Assembly: GCA_964529035.1 (NCBI GenBank)
Contig: CAZGUG010000003.1
Span: 1 to 56,307, forward strand
Direction: 5' to 3'
DNA: 56,307 nucleotides
DNA from: CAZGUG01 sp964529035
GTDB lineage: Bacteria > Bacillota > Clostridia > Ch29
Shown here piece by piece: positions 24,123 to 32,462 of the stretch. How positions within the stretch are numbered: position 1 is the stretch's first letter; every line of letters begins with the position of its first letter. The notes under the pieces were generated by a model. It ran no database searches, was not told the DNA's origin, and saw nothing but the letters and a program-made list of their open reading frames with translations. A program made the translations under genes and the position numbers.

Positions 24123-25078
24123 TTAGCGGCCCCCTTCCATTCCAGCATGTCGATGAAAGCTTCCAGCCTTGTATCTATCCCCGCTTCGCCGGTATGCTCA
24201 TCTATTGTAAGCAGGCAAAAAGGAATTTTCTTTTTTCGTATTCTGCGCTCCACCAGGTCGCCTACCAGTGCATCCAGCCCGCAGCCAAAGGCCACAAGAT
24301 AAATTATCCCCCTTGCATGCCTTTCTTCAATAAGATACTGGGATGCCGCCATAATCTTTTTGCCAAAGCTCCAAAACATGGGTTTTGTAAAGTCCCGGGC
24401 TATCCTGTCCAATTCGCCGGCACACACCATGTCCTGGGTCAGTACCTTTATCCTTCTGTTCCTTAGCTTGTCTATTATCCCCATACTCACATAGTTGTCG
24501 TAAATATTATAGGGATGTCCTATAAGTCCTACTGTATAGCAATAATCATCCTCGGTACAAATTTCTCTATTCATGGCTTCAAGGGGCGTAGCTCCCTTTT
24601 CCATTAAACCTTCATAACATTTCAGCCGGGCCACAGAACTTCTGAACGCCCTGTAAATCTTACCGTAATCGCGGGTGAAATGCCGGCCCACCTGAAGCAC
24701 TGCGTTTCTCAATGAAGAGTAACCGTTCCTTAAGTTTATGGTACAGTCTATCACCGGCGGCAGCCCTTTGACAGAGTTCAGCACCATATCCGGCAGGCCG
24801 CAGAATTTAGGGCATATATATTCATTTTTTTCAACGCTTATCAACCTGGGTATGAAAAGAAAGTCCACCCTGTCCCTCAAATCAACTATATGTCCATGGA
24901 ACACCTTCATGGGCAGACATGCGTCATCCACACAGCAGTTAACACCATCGTCCAGTATTTTCTTGTTTGTCAGGTTTGACAATACCACGCTGGCTCCCAG
25001 TTCTTCGAAAAAAGTATTCCACATGGGAAAATAGTTATAGTAAAGCAGCGCCCTGGGTATACCCACCTTTACTTTCAT
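24116..25078 (-). CDS. DUF2229 acyl-CoA dehydratase activase-related protein
   Basis: This 320-residue protein has the DUF2229 signature VGIPRALLYYNYFPMWNTFFEELGASV. Cysteine-bearing segments follow: GVNCCVDDACLPMKVFHGH, CPKFCGLPD and YLVAFGCGLDAL. It is first in a three-gene operon with overlapping starts. Together the three reproduce the modules of the long CoA-enzyme activases (over 1,400 residues) found in other Clostridia. The repeated end motif DEHTGEAGIDTRLEAF is shared with the next gene. The conserved Cys suggests a bound Fe-S cluster. The substrate is unknown. Confidence 0.85.
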   Translation of the reverse strand: MKVKVGIPRALLYYNYFPMWNTFFEELGASVVLSNLTNKKILDDGVNCCVDDACLPMKVFHGHIVDLRDRVDFLFIPRLISVEKNEYICPKFCGLPDMVLNSVKGLPPVIDCTINLRNGYSSLRNAVLQVGRHFTRDYGKIYRAFRSSVARLKCYEGLMEKGATPLEAMNREICTEDDYCYTVGLIGHPYNIYDNYVSMGIIDKLRNRRIKVLTQDMVCAGELDRIARDFTKPMFWSFGKKIMAASQYLIEERHARGIIYLVAFGCGLDALVGDLVERRIRKKKIPFCLLTIDEHTGEAGIDTRLEAFIDMLEWKGAAKC

Positions 25079-25113
25079 TACACCATTCCTTTCACAGCTG
25101 TCTCAATAGTAAC

Positions 25114-25142
25114 GTTCAGCAATTATTTTTGCCATACTGAAC
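25114..25142. repeat. Imperfect inverted repeat in the divergent gap
   Basis: GTTCAG and CTGAAC (25114-25119 and 25137-25142) are 17 nt apart and lie 36 bp before the DUF2229 start. It could be an operator or a hairpin. The rest of the gap 25079-25345 is A+T-rich with no clear promoter pair. Confidence 0.3.
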
Positions 25143-25345
25143 CCTTTCTAAACAGCAATAAACAGGTCTGGTAAACTTACATTTAATTTTACTATGTACA
25201 TTTTGACAATAATAATATATACTACTAGAAAAGCCCTTATTTTTATGAAGTCCTGATTATATATTCCTTCTCGCTGCCTGTTGTCACCCGGAAAGTAATC
25301 GGAACCCTTCAAAGATAATGGGCAAAGCCAAGAGGAGGTTTTTTT

Positions 25346-25630
25346 ATGTATCAGGATAAGACTTTGAATTGTAAGGAATGCGGAAGAGATTTTGTTTTTT
25401 CTGCTTCTGAACAGGAATTTTATGCCGAAAAGGGATTCGAAAACGAGCCGGCCAGATGCCCGGAATGCCGCACCGCCAGAAAGGCCTTTCGCAGAGGAGG
25501 ACGCGGTACTAAACGGATGTACGAGGCGGTATGCGCAGAATGCGGTCAGACTGCCCATGTGCCCTTTAAACCCACCGATGACAGGCCGGTGTATTGTAAA
25601 GACTGCTATTCAAAAAGAAACGGTTATTGA
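25346..25630 (+). CDS. Double zinc-ribbon protein
   Basis: This 94-residue protein has two zinc-ribbon modules. The first is NCKECGRDFVFSASEQEFYAEKG followed by CPECRTAR. The second is AVCAECGQTAHVPFKPTDDRPVYCKDC, of the CxxC-x17-CxxC type. A basic linker RRGGRGTKR joins them, which suggests nucleic-acid or ribosome binding; the function is unknown. The family is frequent in Clostridia. The RBS is AAGAGGAGG, seven bases before ATG. It has its own terminator and is divergent from the activase operon. Confidence 0.88.
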   Translation: MYQDKTLNCKECGRDFVFSASEQEFYAEKGFENEPARCPECRTARKAFRRGGRGTKRMYEAVCAECGQTAHVPFKPTDDRPVYCKDCYSKRNGY

Positions 25631-25639
25631 TTTCAGTTA

Positions 25640-25662
25640 AAAACCCGTCCTGCGGGTTTTTT
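25640..25662 (+). terminator. Rho-independent terminator after the zinc-ribbon gene
   Basis: AAAACCCG and CGGGTTTT (25640-25647, 25653-25660) with a 5-nt loop, followed by further T. It lies 10 bp after the stop codon. Confidence 0.88.
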
Positions 25663-25741
25663 ATATTATTTGACTGCTTATTTTAATTTCGTAACGGAAT
25701 TATATAATTTAGTGCAGTAATACTGTCAGGAGCTGTTTGCT

Positions 25742-26419
25742 ATGAATAAACTAATTAAAGCTCTGGGTACAAGTAGGCTTTTTGTAGGATACGATGAAAC
25801 GGAAATCTCGGACATGCTGCTTCATACCCGTTACAAATCGGCTTCCTATTCAAAGAACCGGATAATTGCACTGGAAGGGGACCGTGCTTCAAGCGTGGGT
25901 ATTGTGCTGGAAGGGGCTGTAGAAATTCAGAAAACCTACCCCTCAGGCAGAAGTATTACCATCAGCCGCCTGTTCAAGGGGGACATATTCGGAGAGGCAA
26001 TTATTTTCTCCAGTTCAAAGTGCTATCCGGCCACCATAATATCAGTGGACTTCTCCAGAGTATTCTTTCTGTCGGAGGCGGATATTCTGAGGCTTTGCAG
26101 TACAAGCTCCCTGTTTCTCAACAATTTCATGAAAATACTATCCAATAAAATACTTATGCTTAACGAGAGACTGAAACACCTATCCTATCAGACCATAAGG
26201 GAAAAAATATCCAGTTATCTCACCGAGGAATACAAATTACAGGGAAGCAGGAAAATAGAAGTCCCCATCACCAGAAGTAAAATGGCTGAGCAGTTCGGAA
26301 TCGCAAGACCCTCGCTGTCCCGGGAACTTATTTCAATGAAAAAGGACGGGCTAATAGATTTTGACAAAAGCAGCATTACCATAAAGGACCTTAAATCCCT
26401 GGAGGATATACTGTTCTGA
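25742..26419 (+). CDS. Crp/Fnr-family transcription regulator
   Basis: This 225-residue protein has an N-terminal cyclic-nucleotide-binding-type beta-barrel (about 20-135: VGIVLEGAVEIQKTYPSGRSITISRLFKGDIFGEAIIFS). A long dimer helix follows, then a C-terminal winged HTH at about 170-210 (ITRSKMAEQFGIARPSLSRELISMKKDGLI). The N-terminal Fnr cysteine cluster is absent, so it is not an oxygen-sensing Fnr by cluster. The effector is unknown. A TATAAT box at 25703-25708 lies 34 bp before the start, without a good -35, which fits an activated or self-regulated promoter. RBS AGGAGC. Confidence 0.9.
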   Translation: MNKLIKALGTSRLFVGYDETEISDMLLHTRYKSASYSKNRIIALEGDRASSVGIVLEGAVEIQKTYPSGRSITISRLFKGDIFGEAIIFSSSKCYPATIISVDFSRVFFLSEADILRLCSTSSLFLNNFMKILSNKILMLNERLKHLSYQTIREKISSYLTEEYKLQGSRKIEVPITRSKMAEQFGIARPSLSRELISMKKDGLIDFDKSSITIKDLKSLEDILF

Positions 26420-26435
26420 CACGGGACGGTGTCAG
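26416..26435 (+). terminator. Hairpin overlapping the crp stop codon, possible terminator
   Basis: CTGACAC and GTGTCAG (26416-26422, 26429-26435) with a 6-nt loop contain the TGA stop. No proper T-run follows, so termination is uncertain. Confidence 0.4.
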
Positions 26436-26449
26436 ACCCGCCCTATTTA

Positions 26450-27784
26450 TTACAGCCCAATAATAACAGCTGCCACTGAGAAATACGTAATAAGGCTCAC
26501 CGCATCAACTGTAGTGGTAATTACGGGGCTCGCCATAATTGCGGGATCAATCCGAAGCTTCTTTGCTATGAGGGGCAGAAATCCCCCCACCAGTTTCGCT
26601 GATACAATAGTGATAACGAGTGTAACCGACACCGTAACCGAAACCACCATGTCCGCCCTTTCAATATACAGGATCCGCAGGAAATTTACCGTTCCGAGAA
26701 CAAGACCCACTATAATACTGACCCTAATTTCCTTCCACAATACCTTTGGCGTATCCTTTAGCCGTATTTCTCCCAGTGCAATACTGCGTATTATAAGCGT
26801 AGACGATTGCGAACCCGCATTTCCGCCGGTATCCATCAGCATTGGTATAAAGGATGCAAGTATTACCATTGTATGGAGCATATCCTCATACCGCCTTATT
26901 ATGCTGCCGGATATGGTGGCGGATACCATCAGCACCAACAACCACAGTATCCTCCTTCGTGCCAGGTCAAAAACACTCGCTGCCAGGTATCTCTCATCCG
27001 ACGGCTGGATTGCCGCCATCCTGTGAAAATCTTCTGTATTTTCATCGTCTATTACGTCCACAATATCGTCTATCGTAATAATGCCCACCAGCCTGTTTTC
27101 CCGGTCGGTCACCGGAACCGCCAGCAGATCGTACTTTTTGAAAATACCCGCAACTTCTTCCCGGTCACTTCCGGTATTCACGCTGATGAAATTGGTTTTC
27201 ATAACATCCTCAACGCTGCTCACCGGGTTTGCCAGCACCAAATCCTTCAGTGAAATTATACCCTTCAGCACCCTGGAACCGTCAACAACGTAGCAGGTAT
27301 AAACAGTCTCCTTATCCGGCGCTGTCTGGCGGACATGTTCCAGAGCAGCCCCTATGGTCATTTCCGCCTTAAGGTCCACATATTCAATCGTCATAATACT
27401 GCCCGCCGAATAATCCGGATAGTTTAAAAATTCGTTGATGAGGCCCCTTTTGACATCGCTTGTATTCTTCAAAAACCTTTTAACCGCATTGGCAGGCATC
27501 TCTTCCAGGCAGTCTATCATATCGTCAAAATGCAGCTGGCCGATAATTGCCTCCAGCTCGCTCTCCCTTACAAGTACAGATAATTCGGACTGTTTTTCCC
27601 TGGTCATGTAAGAAAACACCTCGGCGGCCACTCCCTTAGGGAGCAGGCGAAATACCAAAAGAGCGGTTTTGTCATTCATACCGTCTATCATCTCGGCTAT
27701 ATCGGCCGCCTGCATTTTTTCCAGTTCCTTTTTTGCAGCGTGTATTCTCTTGTTTTCTACTAACTGCCGGATATTTTTGTTCAT
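26450..27784 (-). CDS. mgtE: Magnesium transporter MgtE
   Basis: This 444-residue Mg2+ channel/transporter has an N-terminal superhelical domain (about 1-130). Two CBS domains follow at about 135-255 (FISVNTGSDREEVAGIFKKYDLLAVPV, GIITIDDIVDVIDDENTEDFHRMAA). Five transmembrane segments then carry the family motifs FIPMLMDTGGNAGSQSSTLIIR and DPAIMASPVITTTVDAVSL. Cytosolic Mg2+ binding to the N and CBS domains gates the pore in known MgtE structures. It lies 20 nt after the diguanylate cyclase gene, so it is probably cotranscribed. No M-box riboswitch is visible. Confidence 0.95.
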   Translation of the reverse strand: MNKNIRQLVENKRIHAAKKELEKMQAADIAEMIDGMNDKTALLVFRLLPKGVAAEVFSYMTREKQSELSVLVRESELEAIIGQLHFDDMIDCLEEMPANAVKRFLKNTSDVKRGLINEFLNYPDYSAGSIMTIEYVDLKAEMTIGAALEHVRQTAPDKETVYTCYVVDGSRVLKGIISLKDLVLANPVSSVEDVMKTNFISVNTGSDREEVAGIFKKYDLLAVPVTDRENRLVGIITIDDIVDVIDDENTEDFHRMAAIQPSDERYLAASVFDLARRRILWLLVLMVSATISGSIIRRYEDMLHTMVILASFIPMLMDTGGNAGSQSSTLIIRSIALGEIRLKDTPKVLWKEIRVSIIVGLVLGTVNFLRILYIERADMVVSVTVSVTLVITIVSAKLVGGFLPLIAKKLRIDPAIMASPVITTTVDAVSLITYFSVAAVIIGL

Positions 27785-27804
27785 TTTCTCCCATTCCCCG
27801 GACT

Positions 27805-28926
27805 TTAAAACGCATTGATAACCTGGTCTTTACCTGCTTCCTTCGCCATATACATGAACTTGTCAACCCTTTTCATCAAAGTGTCAATATTGTCTCCGGG
27901 TTTGAATGAATCTATACCGAAACTGCAGGTTATCTGTCCGACCGGCTCGAAATAGGTGCAGCAGATCCGTGTCCTAAGCCTGTGTGCCAGCCGTGTGGCA
28001 TCCTCCTTGTCTGTATCCGGAAGTATAATGGCAAATTCCTCGCCGCCCCAGCGCGAGAAAAAATCGGTTTCCCTTATCATAAGCTTAACAAGTTCTGTAA
28101 CGTTAACAATTATTTTATCCCCGACCGCATGCCCGAAGCTGTCATTTATTCTTTTAAAGTCGTCTATATCGAATAGTATCAGGGACAACTGTCCTCCATA
28201 TCTGTGCATATGCCTTATATACCTATGCAGTTCTTCTTCAAACCTGTGCCTGTTGTAAATACCGGTAAGGGAATCCCTTGACGAAAGCCTGGTAAGCTCC
28301 TTATTGTTGGCAAACTGTATTCGTTTGTGCCGGCTCATCTGAAAAGAGGATATTGCAGACAGCGCAATCACTATTGTTGTATTTGTTATGGATGCGGCCA
28401 ATTCACGGCTGCTTACCTGCGGGAAAATCTTGAAACATATCAAAAAGAAGCCAATGCTTATTATTAATGATATCAGGACCTTGTAGCTCCAGCGGTTTGG
28501 CATGATGTACACCACTATCAGCACAATCATTATGTTAAAGGTTTGTATTAAAAAGTTGGGAGCCTCGTAGTTGTAAAAAACATGTATTATAAAACCGGCC
28601 CCTATAATTTCATACAGGGTCAGGCTTAAAAAAAATTCATTTATACTCCTGCCCTTTTTAAGCCATATGTGAAACAGTATGCTGACAGACAAAAACAAGG
28701 CCCTGTTTAATAAAAGCAGGTTAAAGGTATGCCGGTTTGCTGTCAGGAAGGTATCAGAAACGGCAAAGGAAAAATACAAAATCCCCAGCAGCAATACGGC
28801 CGGCCTTGCAAATCTCACAGAATGCATGGCTTCATGGCCTGCAAATTCCTTTTCCAACTCTTTGTCAACAAACTCCCCCAGAAATGACAATCGAACCCGG
28901 AAGTCCTTTCCCCCTAAAACCCCCAA
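27805..28926 (-). CDS. Membrane-bound diguanylate cyclase (GGDEF)
   Basis: The 373-residue protein has an N-terminal sensor region with about six transmembrane segments (residues about 45-195) and a C-terminal GGDEF domain. The catalytic motif is GGEEF within RWGGEEFAIILPD. The product-inhibition I-site RETD lies exactly five residues before it, so feedback by c-di-GMP is expected. It should make c-di-GMP from two GTP at the membrane; the signal is unknown. The start is TTG 28924-28926, with AAGGGGGAG seven bases upstream. A TATAAT box near 28965 could be the promoter for this gene and mgtE. Confidence 0.92.
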   Translation of the reverse strand: MGVLGGKDFRVRLSFLGEFVDKELEKEFAGHEAMHSVRFARPAVLLLGILYFSFAVSDTFLTANRHTFNLLLLNRALFLSVSILFHIWLKKGRSINEFFLSLTLYEIIGAGFIIHVFYNYEAPNFLIQTFNIMIVLIVVYIMPNRWSYKVLISLIISIGFFLICFKIFPQVSSRELAASITNTTIVIALSAISSFQMSRHKRIQFANNKELTRLSSRDSLTGIYNRHRFEEELHRYIRHMHRYGGQLSLILFDIDDFKRINDSFGHAVGDKIIVNVTELVKLMIRETDFFSRWGGEEFAIILPDTDKEDATRLAHRLRTRICCTYFEPVGQITCSFGIDSFKPGDNIDTLMKRVDKFMYMAKEAGKDQVINAF

Positions 28927-29003
28927 TTAAAAACTCCCCCTTGGTCGACCATTTATAACATTATATTCTATTTTTCACCATTTTAAAAGGATAATACCGA
29001 AAT

Positions 29004-30308
29004 TTATTGTTTTTTGCTTTTCAAATACTCATAATACCCCTTCATGTTCTTTTCCGAACCCTGGTCAGTCGGGACATAATAACCGGCACCTTCCAGTTCT
29101 TCCGGCAGATACTGCTGTTTTACAAAATGCCCGGGGTAGTCGTGGGGATACTTGTACCCCCTGCCATGTCCGAGTTTTGAGGCGCCTTTGTAACCGGCAT
29201 CCCTTAGATGCATGGGAACTTCACCTATCTTCCTGTCCCTTATATCCCCAAGAGCACGGTTTATTGCCAGGTAAGCCGAATTTGACTTGGGAGAAAGCGT
29301 CACCATCAGTGCCGCTTCAGCCAATATTATTCTTGCCTCCGGCATCCCGATCATCCGTACCGCTTCTGCGGCGGCAACAGCCACTTCAAGGGCCCTGGGA
29401 TTTGCAAGGCCTACATCCTCCGCTGCGGCGATGACAATTCTTCGGGCTATGAAGTTTATATCTTCACCTGCATGGAGCATCCTTGCAAGGTAATGGATAG
29501 CCGCCTGGGGCTCCGAACCCCTCATACTCTTTATGAATGCGGAAATGATGTCGTAGTGCTGGTCGCCGGATTTGTCATACCGAAGTGCCCTCTGCTGTAT
29601 CGAGTTTTCCGCCTCCTCAAGCCCTATCGATATTCTGCCCTCCCTGTCGGGCGGAGTTGTCTTTACTGCAAGCTCAAGGGCGTTGAGCGCCCGTCTTGCG
29701 TCCCCGTCACTCACATCGGCTATATGTTTCATAGCACTGTCTTCTATCCGGACGAAAATCCCGTCCAATACTTTATGGACGGTTTCTATGGCCCTCTCAA
29801 GAAGCAACTTTATGTCCCGAAAATCAAGGGGATAAAACCTGAACACCGTTGAACGCGATATTAAAGACTTGTTAATTTCAAAATACGGATTCTCTGTGGT
29901 GGCCCCTATCAGAACGATGGTACCGTTCTCCACATAGGGAAGCAGTACGTCCTGCTGTCCTTTATTGAGACGGTGTATTTCATCAAAGAAAAGCAGTATC
30001 TTGCCTCCGGGTGTAAGTATTTGATTGGCGGCTTCCTCCGCAATCTGCCTTATATCCTTCACTCCGGCGGATACTGCGCTCAATTGTCTGAATTTGTAAC
30101 TGCTCTCACTGGCTATTACCCTTGCAAGGGTGGTTTTACCGGTACCCGGGGGGCCGTAAAATATTGCCGAAGACAGCATATCAGCCTTAATGAGCCTGTA
30201 AAGCAGCATTCCCTTGCCTACAAGATGCTTCTGCCCCGCAAAATCCTCCAGCTTCTCCGGCCTCATCAGGTGAGCCAGCGGTATATTTATATTTTTGTTT
30301 TTCTTCAT
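29004..30308 (-). CDS. rarA: Replication-associated recombination protein RarA (MgsA)
   Basis: This 434-residue AAA+ ATPase acts at stalled replication forks and resembles clamp-loader subunits. It shows Walker A GPPGTGKTT at 52-60, Walker B LLFFDEIHR, the sensor region GATTENPYFEI and arginine-finger-type LISRSTVF. A C-terminal tetramerisation domain includes SAFIKSMRGSEPQAAIHYLARML. In Bacillus rarA also lies next to tcdA and the 6S RNA gene; here four genes separate it from 6S. RBS GGAGGTAAT. Confidence 0.96.
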   Translation of the reverse strand: MKKNKNINIPLAHLMRPEKLEDFAGQKHLVGKGMLLYRLIKADMLSSAIFYGPPGTGKTTLARVIASESSYKFRQLSAVSAGVKDIRQIAEEAANQILTPGGKILLFFDEIHRLNKGQQDVLLPYVENGTIVLIGATTENPYFEINKSLISRSTVFRFYPLDFRDIKLLLERAIETVHKVLDGIFVRIEDSAMKHIADVSDGDARRALNALELAVKTTPPDREGRISIGLEEAENSIQQRALRYDKSGDQHYDIISAFIKSMRGSEPQAAIHYLARMLHAGEDINFIARRIVIAAAEDVGLANPRALEVAVAAAEAVRMIGMPEARIILAEAALMVTLSPKSNSAYLAINRALGDIRDRKIGEVPMHLRDAGYKGASKLGHGRGYKYPHDYPGHFVKQQYLPEELEGAGYYVPTDQGSEKNMKGYYEYLKSKKQ

Positions 30309-30342
30309 TGAGTATTACCTCCGGTCCCGATACCAAACCCGC

Positions 30343-31410
30343 TTATTCCACCAGTATCTTCCTAACATATGGTGAAGTCATGCCTCCCAGCATCCCACCG
30401 TATGTGAGGTCAAAGGATAATATATCGCCTACCCGGCAGTCTTCTTCGCAGTCGGATATATCGAGTATTGTATGATCGCTGCTGCCCCCCAGTACAATTA
30501 TTCCACTGTCATGGGGAACAAGGGTATCCGGCTGTATATCCTGCTTTCCTACTGCTATTATTGCCCTTTTTCTTATACCCCGGTCTGTGAACACAGGGAC
30601 TTTGCCAAAGGCGTCTACGCCTATCTCGCCTATGGGTATGGACGGCTTCTCCTTAACCTCAACTATTTCAGCCTTCAGCACAAAGGTATCGTTATGAAAG
30701 TTGTCCCTTTCAATCCCGAAAATTGTCTCCCTTCCCAGAAGTATTGCCTCACCAATTCTCAGATTATTAATTCTTTCCGGCATCAGGCCTTTATAAACAA
30801 GATGCAAACTGCTGGAATTACCCCCGGAAACAATGCCGACTTCGACACCGTATTTCTTTTCAATTTTTTCTGCATATTCCGCAAGGGAGCTCAGGTTTTC
30901 CACGCTGGGCACCACCCCACCGTAGCAGGACAGGTTGGTGCCCAGGCCGGCAACTTCAATGCCTTCAATATCCAGCAGGCGGCCGTAGGCTGCAATTATC
31001 TCGTCCAGCCAGAAGCCTTCCCTTAAATCTCCTATGTCCACCATTGCCAAAACCCTCTGTACGGTACCTTTCCTGCTTGCTTTTTTACCAAGCTCCTCGG
31101 CGGTGCTTATTTCGGATATCAAAACCATGTCTGCAAAGTCAATCACATCGTCCAGTTCACTTATCATGGGAACTCTCAACAGCACCTTTTCCGCGTCCAT
31201 GTTTTTTAACTTTTGCAGGTTTTCTAGCCGGGAATCCGCCAGGGCTTTGGCTCCGCCTTTTATTAAGCTTTTCGCTATTTCGGGATATGCACAGAAACCC
31301 TTAGTGACAGCAGTAACGTCTATGTTTAATGCACTGCACAGTTTCACCGTTTTGCTACAGTTGCTTTCTATTTTTTTTAGATAAACCTCTATTCTTGGAT
31401 ATCGGTCCAT
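30343..31410 (-). CDS. Ornithine/alanine racemase-family PLP enzyme
   Basis: This 355-residue fold-type III PLP racemase has the cofactor lysine Lys37 in DVTAVTKGFCAYPEIA. It also shows MVDIGDLREGFW, LGTNLSCYGGVVPS, VSGGNSSSLHLV and RIGEAILLGRETIFG. Length and these motifs place it with clostridial ornithine racemase (Orr) rather than the canonical alanine racemase Alr, which lacks this GTNLSCYG pattern. The substrate is inferred. I choose ATG 31408-31410, with GGAGTG six bases upstream, over a GTG three codons earlier. It is probably cotranscribed with glyA and the alpha-hydroxy-acid oxidase. Confidence 0.8.
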   Translation of the reverse strand: MDRYPRIEVYLKKIESNCSKTVKLCSALNIDVTAVTKGFCAYPEIAKSLIKGGAKALADSRLENLQKLKNMDAEKVLLRVPMISELDDVIDFADMVLISEISTAEELGKKASRKGTVQRVLAMVDIGDLREGFWLDEIIAAYGRLLDIEGIEVAGLGTNLSCYGGVVPSVENLSSLAEYAEKIEKKYGVEVGIVSGGNSSSLHLVYKGLMPERINNLRIGEAILLGRETIFGIERDNFHNDTFVLKAEIVEVKEKPSIPIGEIGVDAFGKVPVFTDRGIRKRAIIAVGKQDIQPDTLVPHDSGIIVLGGSSDHTILDISDCEEDCRVGDILSFDLTYGGMLGGMTSPYVRKILVE

Positions 31411-31432
31411 GCTTTTCACTCCAATCCGCCTT

Positions 31433-32446
31433 TTAACAAACCTTATCGGGTGTTATATCTTCAATTCCTGTGCATCCTGTCATAAGCATTGTCTCTTTCA
31501 GTTCGTTAATTAGCTTCTCTGTATACATACTGACAGCCTCGGCTCCGTTTCCAACAGCCATAACGGCATAGGGCCTTCCTACAAGAACCGCATCGGCGCC
31601 CAATGCAAGGGCTTTAAAAACATCCACCCCTGTCCTTATGCCGCCGTCAACAAAAATCTTGACCTCTTTACCAACGGCTTGTCTTATTTCGGGCAGTACT
31701 TCACATGTGGCGGGAGTATAGTCCAGCACCCTTCCGCCGTGATTGGATACCACAATACCGTAAACACCTGCCTCGGCAGCCTTTTCCGCGCCCCTTGCCG
31801 TCATAATCCCCTTAGGTATAAACGGAAGTTTAGTAAAGGATACTATTTCGGCAAGGTCCTCAACGGTTTTGGAGAATACCGGTTTGCCCGATTTTGCCAG
31901 GTGTATAAGCCCTGCAGAATCTATGTCCATGGCAACCGCCATGGCCCCAATCTTTTCAACAGTTTTTATCTTTTGGAATACTTCTTCCTTCTTCCATGGT
32001 TTTAAGGTAGGCACTGCTATTCCGCCGGTATCTTTTATCGGTTCCAGCGGAGCACTAAAGCAGACGTCGTCGGCGCCGTCCCCTGTAAAGGCTGCACACC
32101 CGGCCTTTACGGTACCTGTCACCACTGCAGCGGCATAGTCGGCTTCACTTATAACGTCATTATAATTAAACCTGAAACCCCCTATGGGAGCTGCAAAAAT
32201 GGGAGCCTTGAAGCTGTGGCCGAATAGTTCAACCGAAGTGTCCTGTCCTTCGTTCCGGTAAATAGTATCCATTACAATTCTAACCCTTGCCAGGTATTCA
32301 TAGTTCCTTATAAAACTGCTGCCTGTACCCTTTCCGCCTACCCCCGGCACTTTTCCCCTGCAGGCAACCCCGTTGCACTCTCTGCATACCATACAGTGGG
32401 GCGCCAGTATCTCCCTGGCTCTGCCTAAAACCGTGTTGTAATCCAT
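31433..32446 (-). CDS. FMN-dependent alpha-hydroxy-acid oxidising protein with N-terminal Cys cluster
   Basis: This 337-residue TIM-barrel flavoprotein belongs to the lactate oxidase/glycolate oxidase family. Seen: APIFAAPIGGFRFNY near the FMN site, the active-site histidine in VVSNHGGRVLD, and the phosphate-binding end VFVDGGIRTGVDVFKALALGADAVLVGRP (split across the barrel). The N-terminus HCMVCRECNGVACRG has four cysteines (18, 21, 24, 29), not found in aerobic LldD proteins but common in clostridial relatives, perhaps a metal or redox site. The substrate is unknown. It lies 16 nt after glyA. Confidence 0.87.
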   Translation of the reverse strand: MDYNTVLGRAREILAPHCMVCRECNGVACRGKVPGVGGKGTGSSFIRNYEYLARVRIVMDTIYRNEGQDTSVELFGHSFKAPIFAAPIGGFRFNYNDVISEADYAAAVVTGTVKAGCAAFTGDGADDVCFSAPLEPIKDTGGIAVPTLKPWKKEEVFQKIKTVEKIGAMAVAMDIDSAGLIHLAKSGKPVFSKTVEDLAEIVSFTKLPFIPKGIMTARGAEKAAEAGVYGIVVSNHGGRVLDYTPATCEVLPEIRQAVGKEVKIFVDGGIRTGVDVFKALALGADAVLVGRPYAVMAVGNGAEAVSMYTEKLINELKETMLMTGCTGIEDITPDKVC

Positions 32447-32462
32447 TTCGCACCTCCAACAA

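Noticed and set aside
25203..25208. TTGACA in the zinc-ribbon/activase gap as a promoter
   Set aside because: No good -10 box at 16-18 nt (only TAGAAA), so not listed as a promoter.
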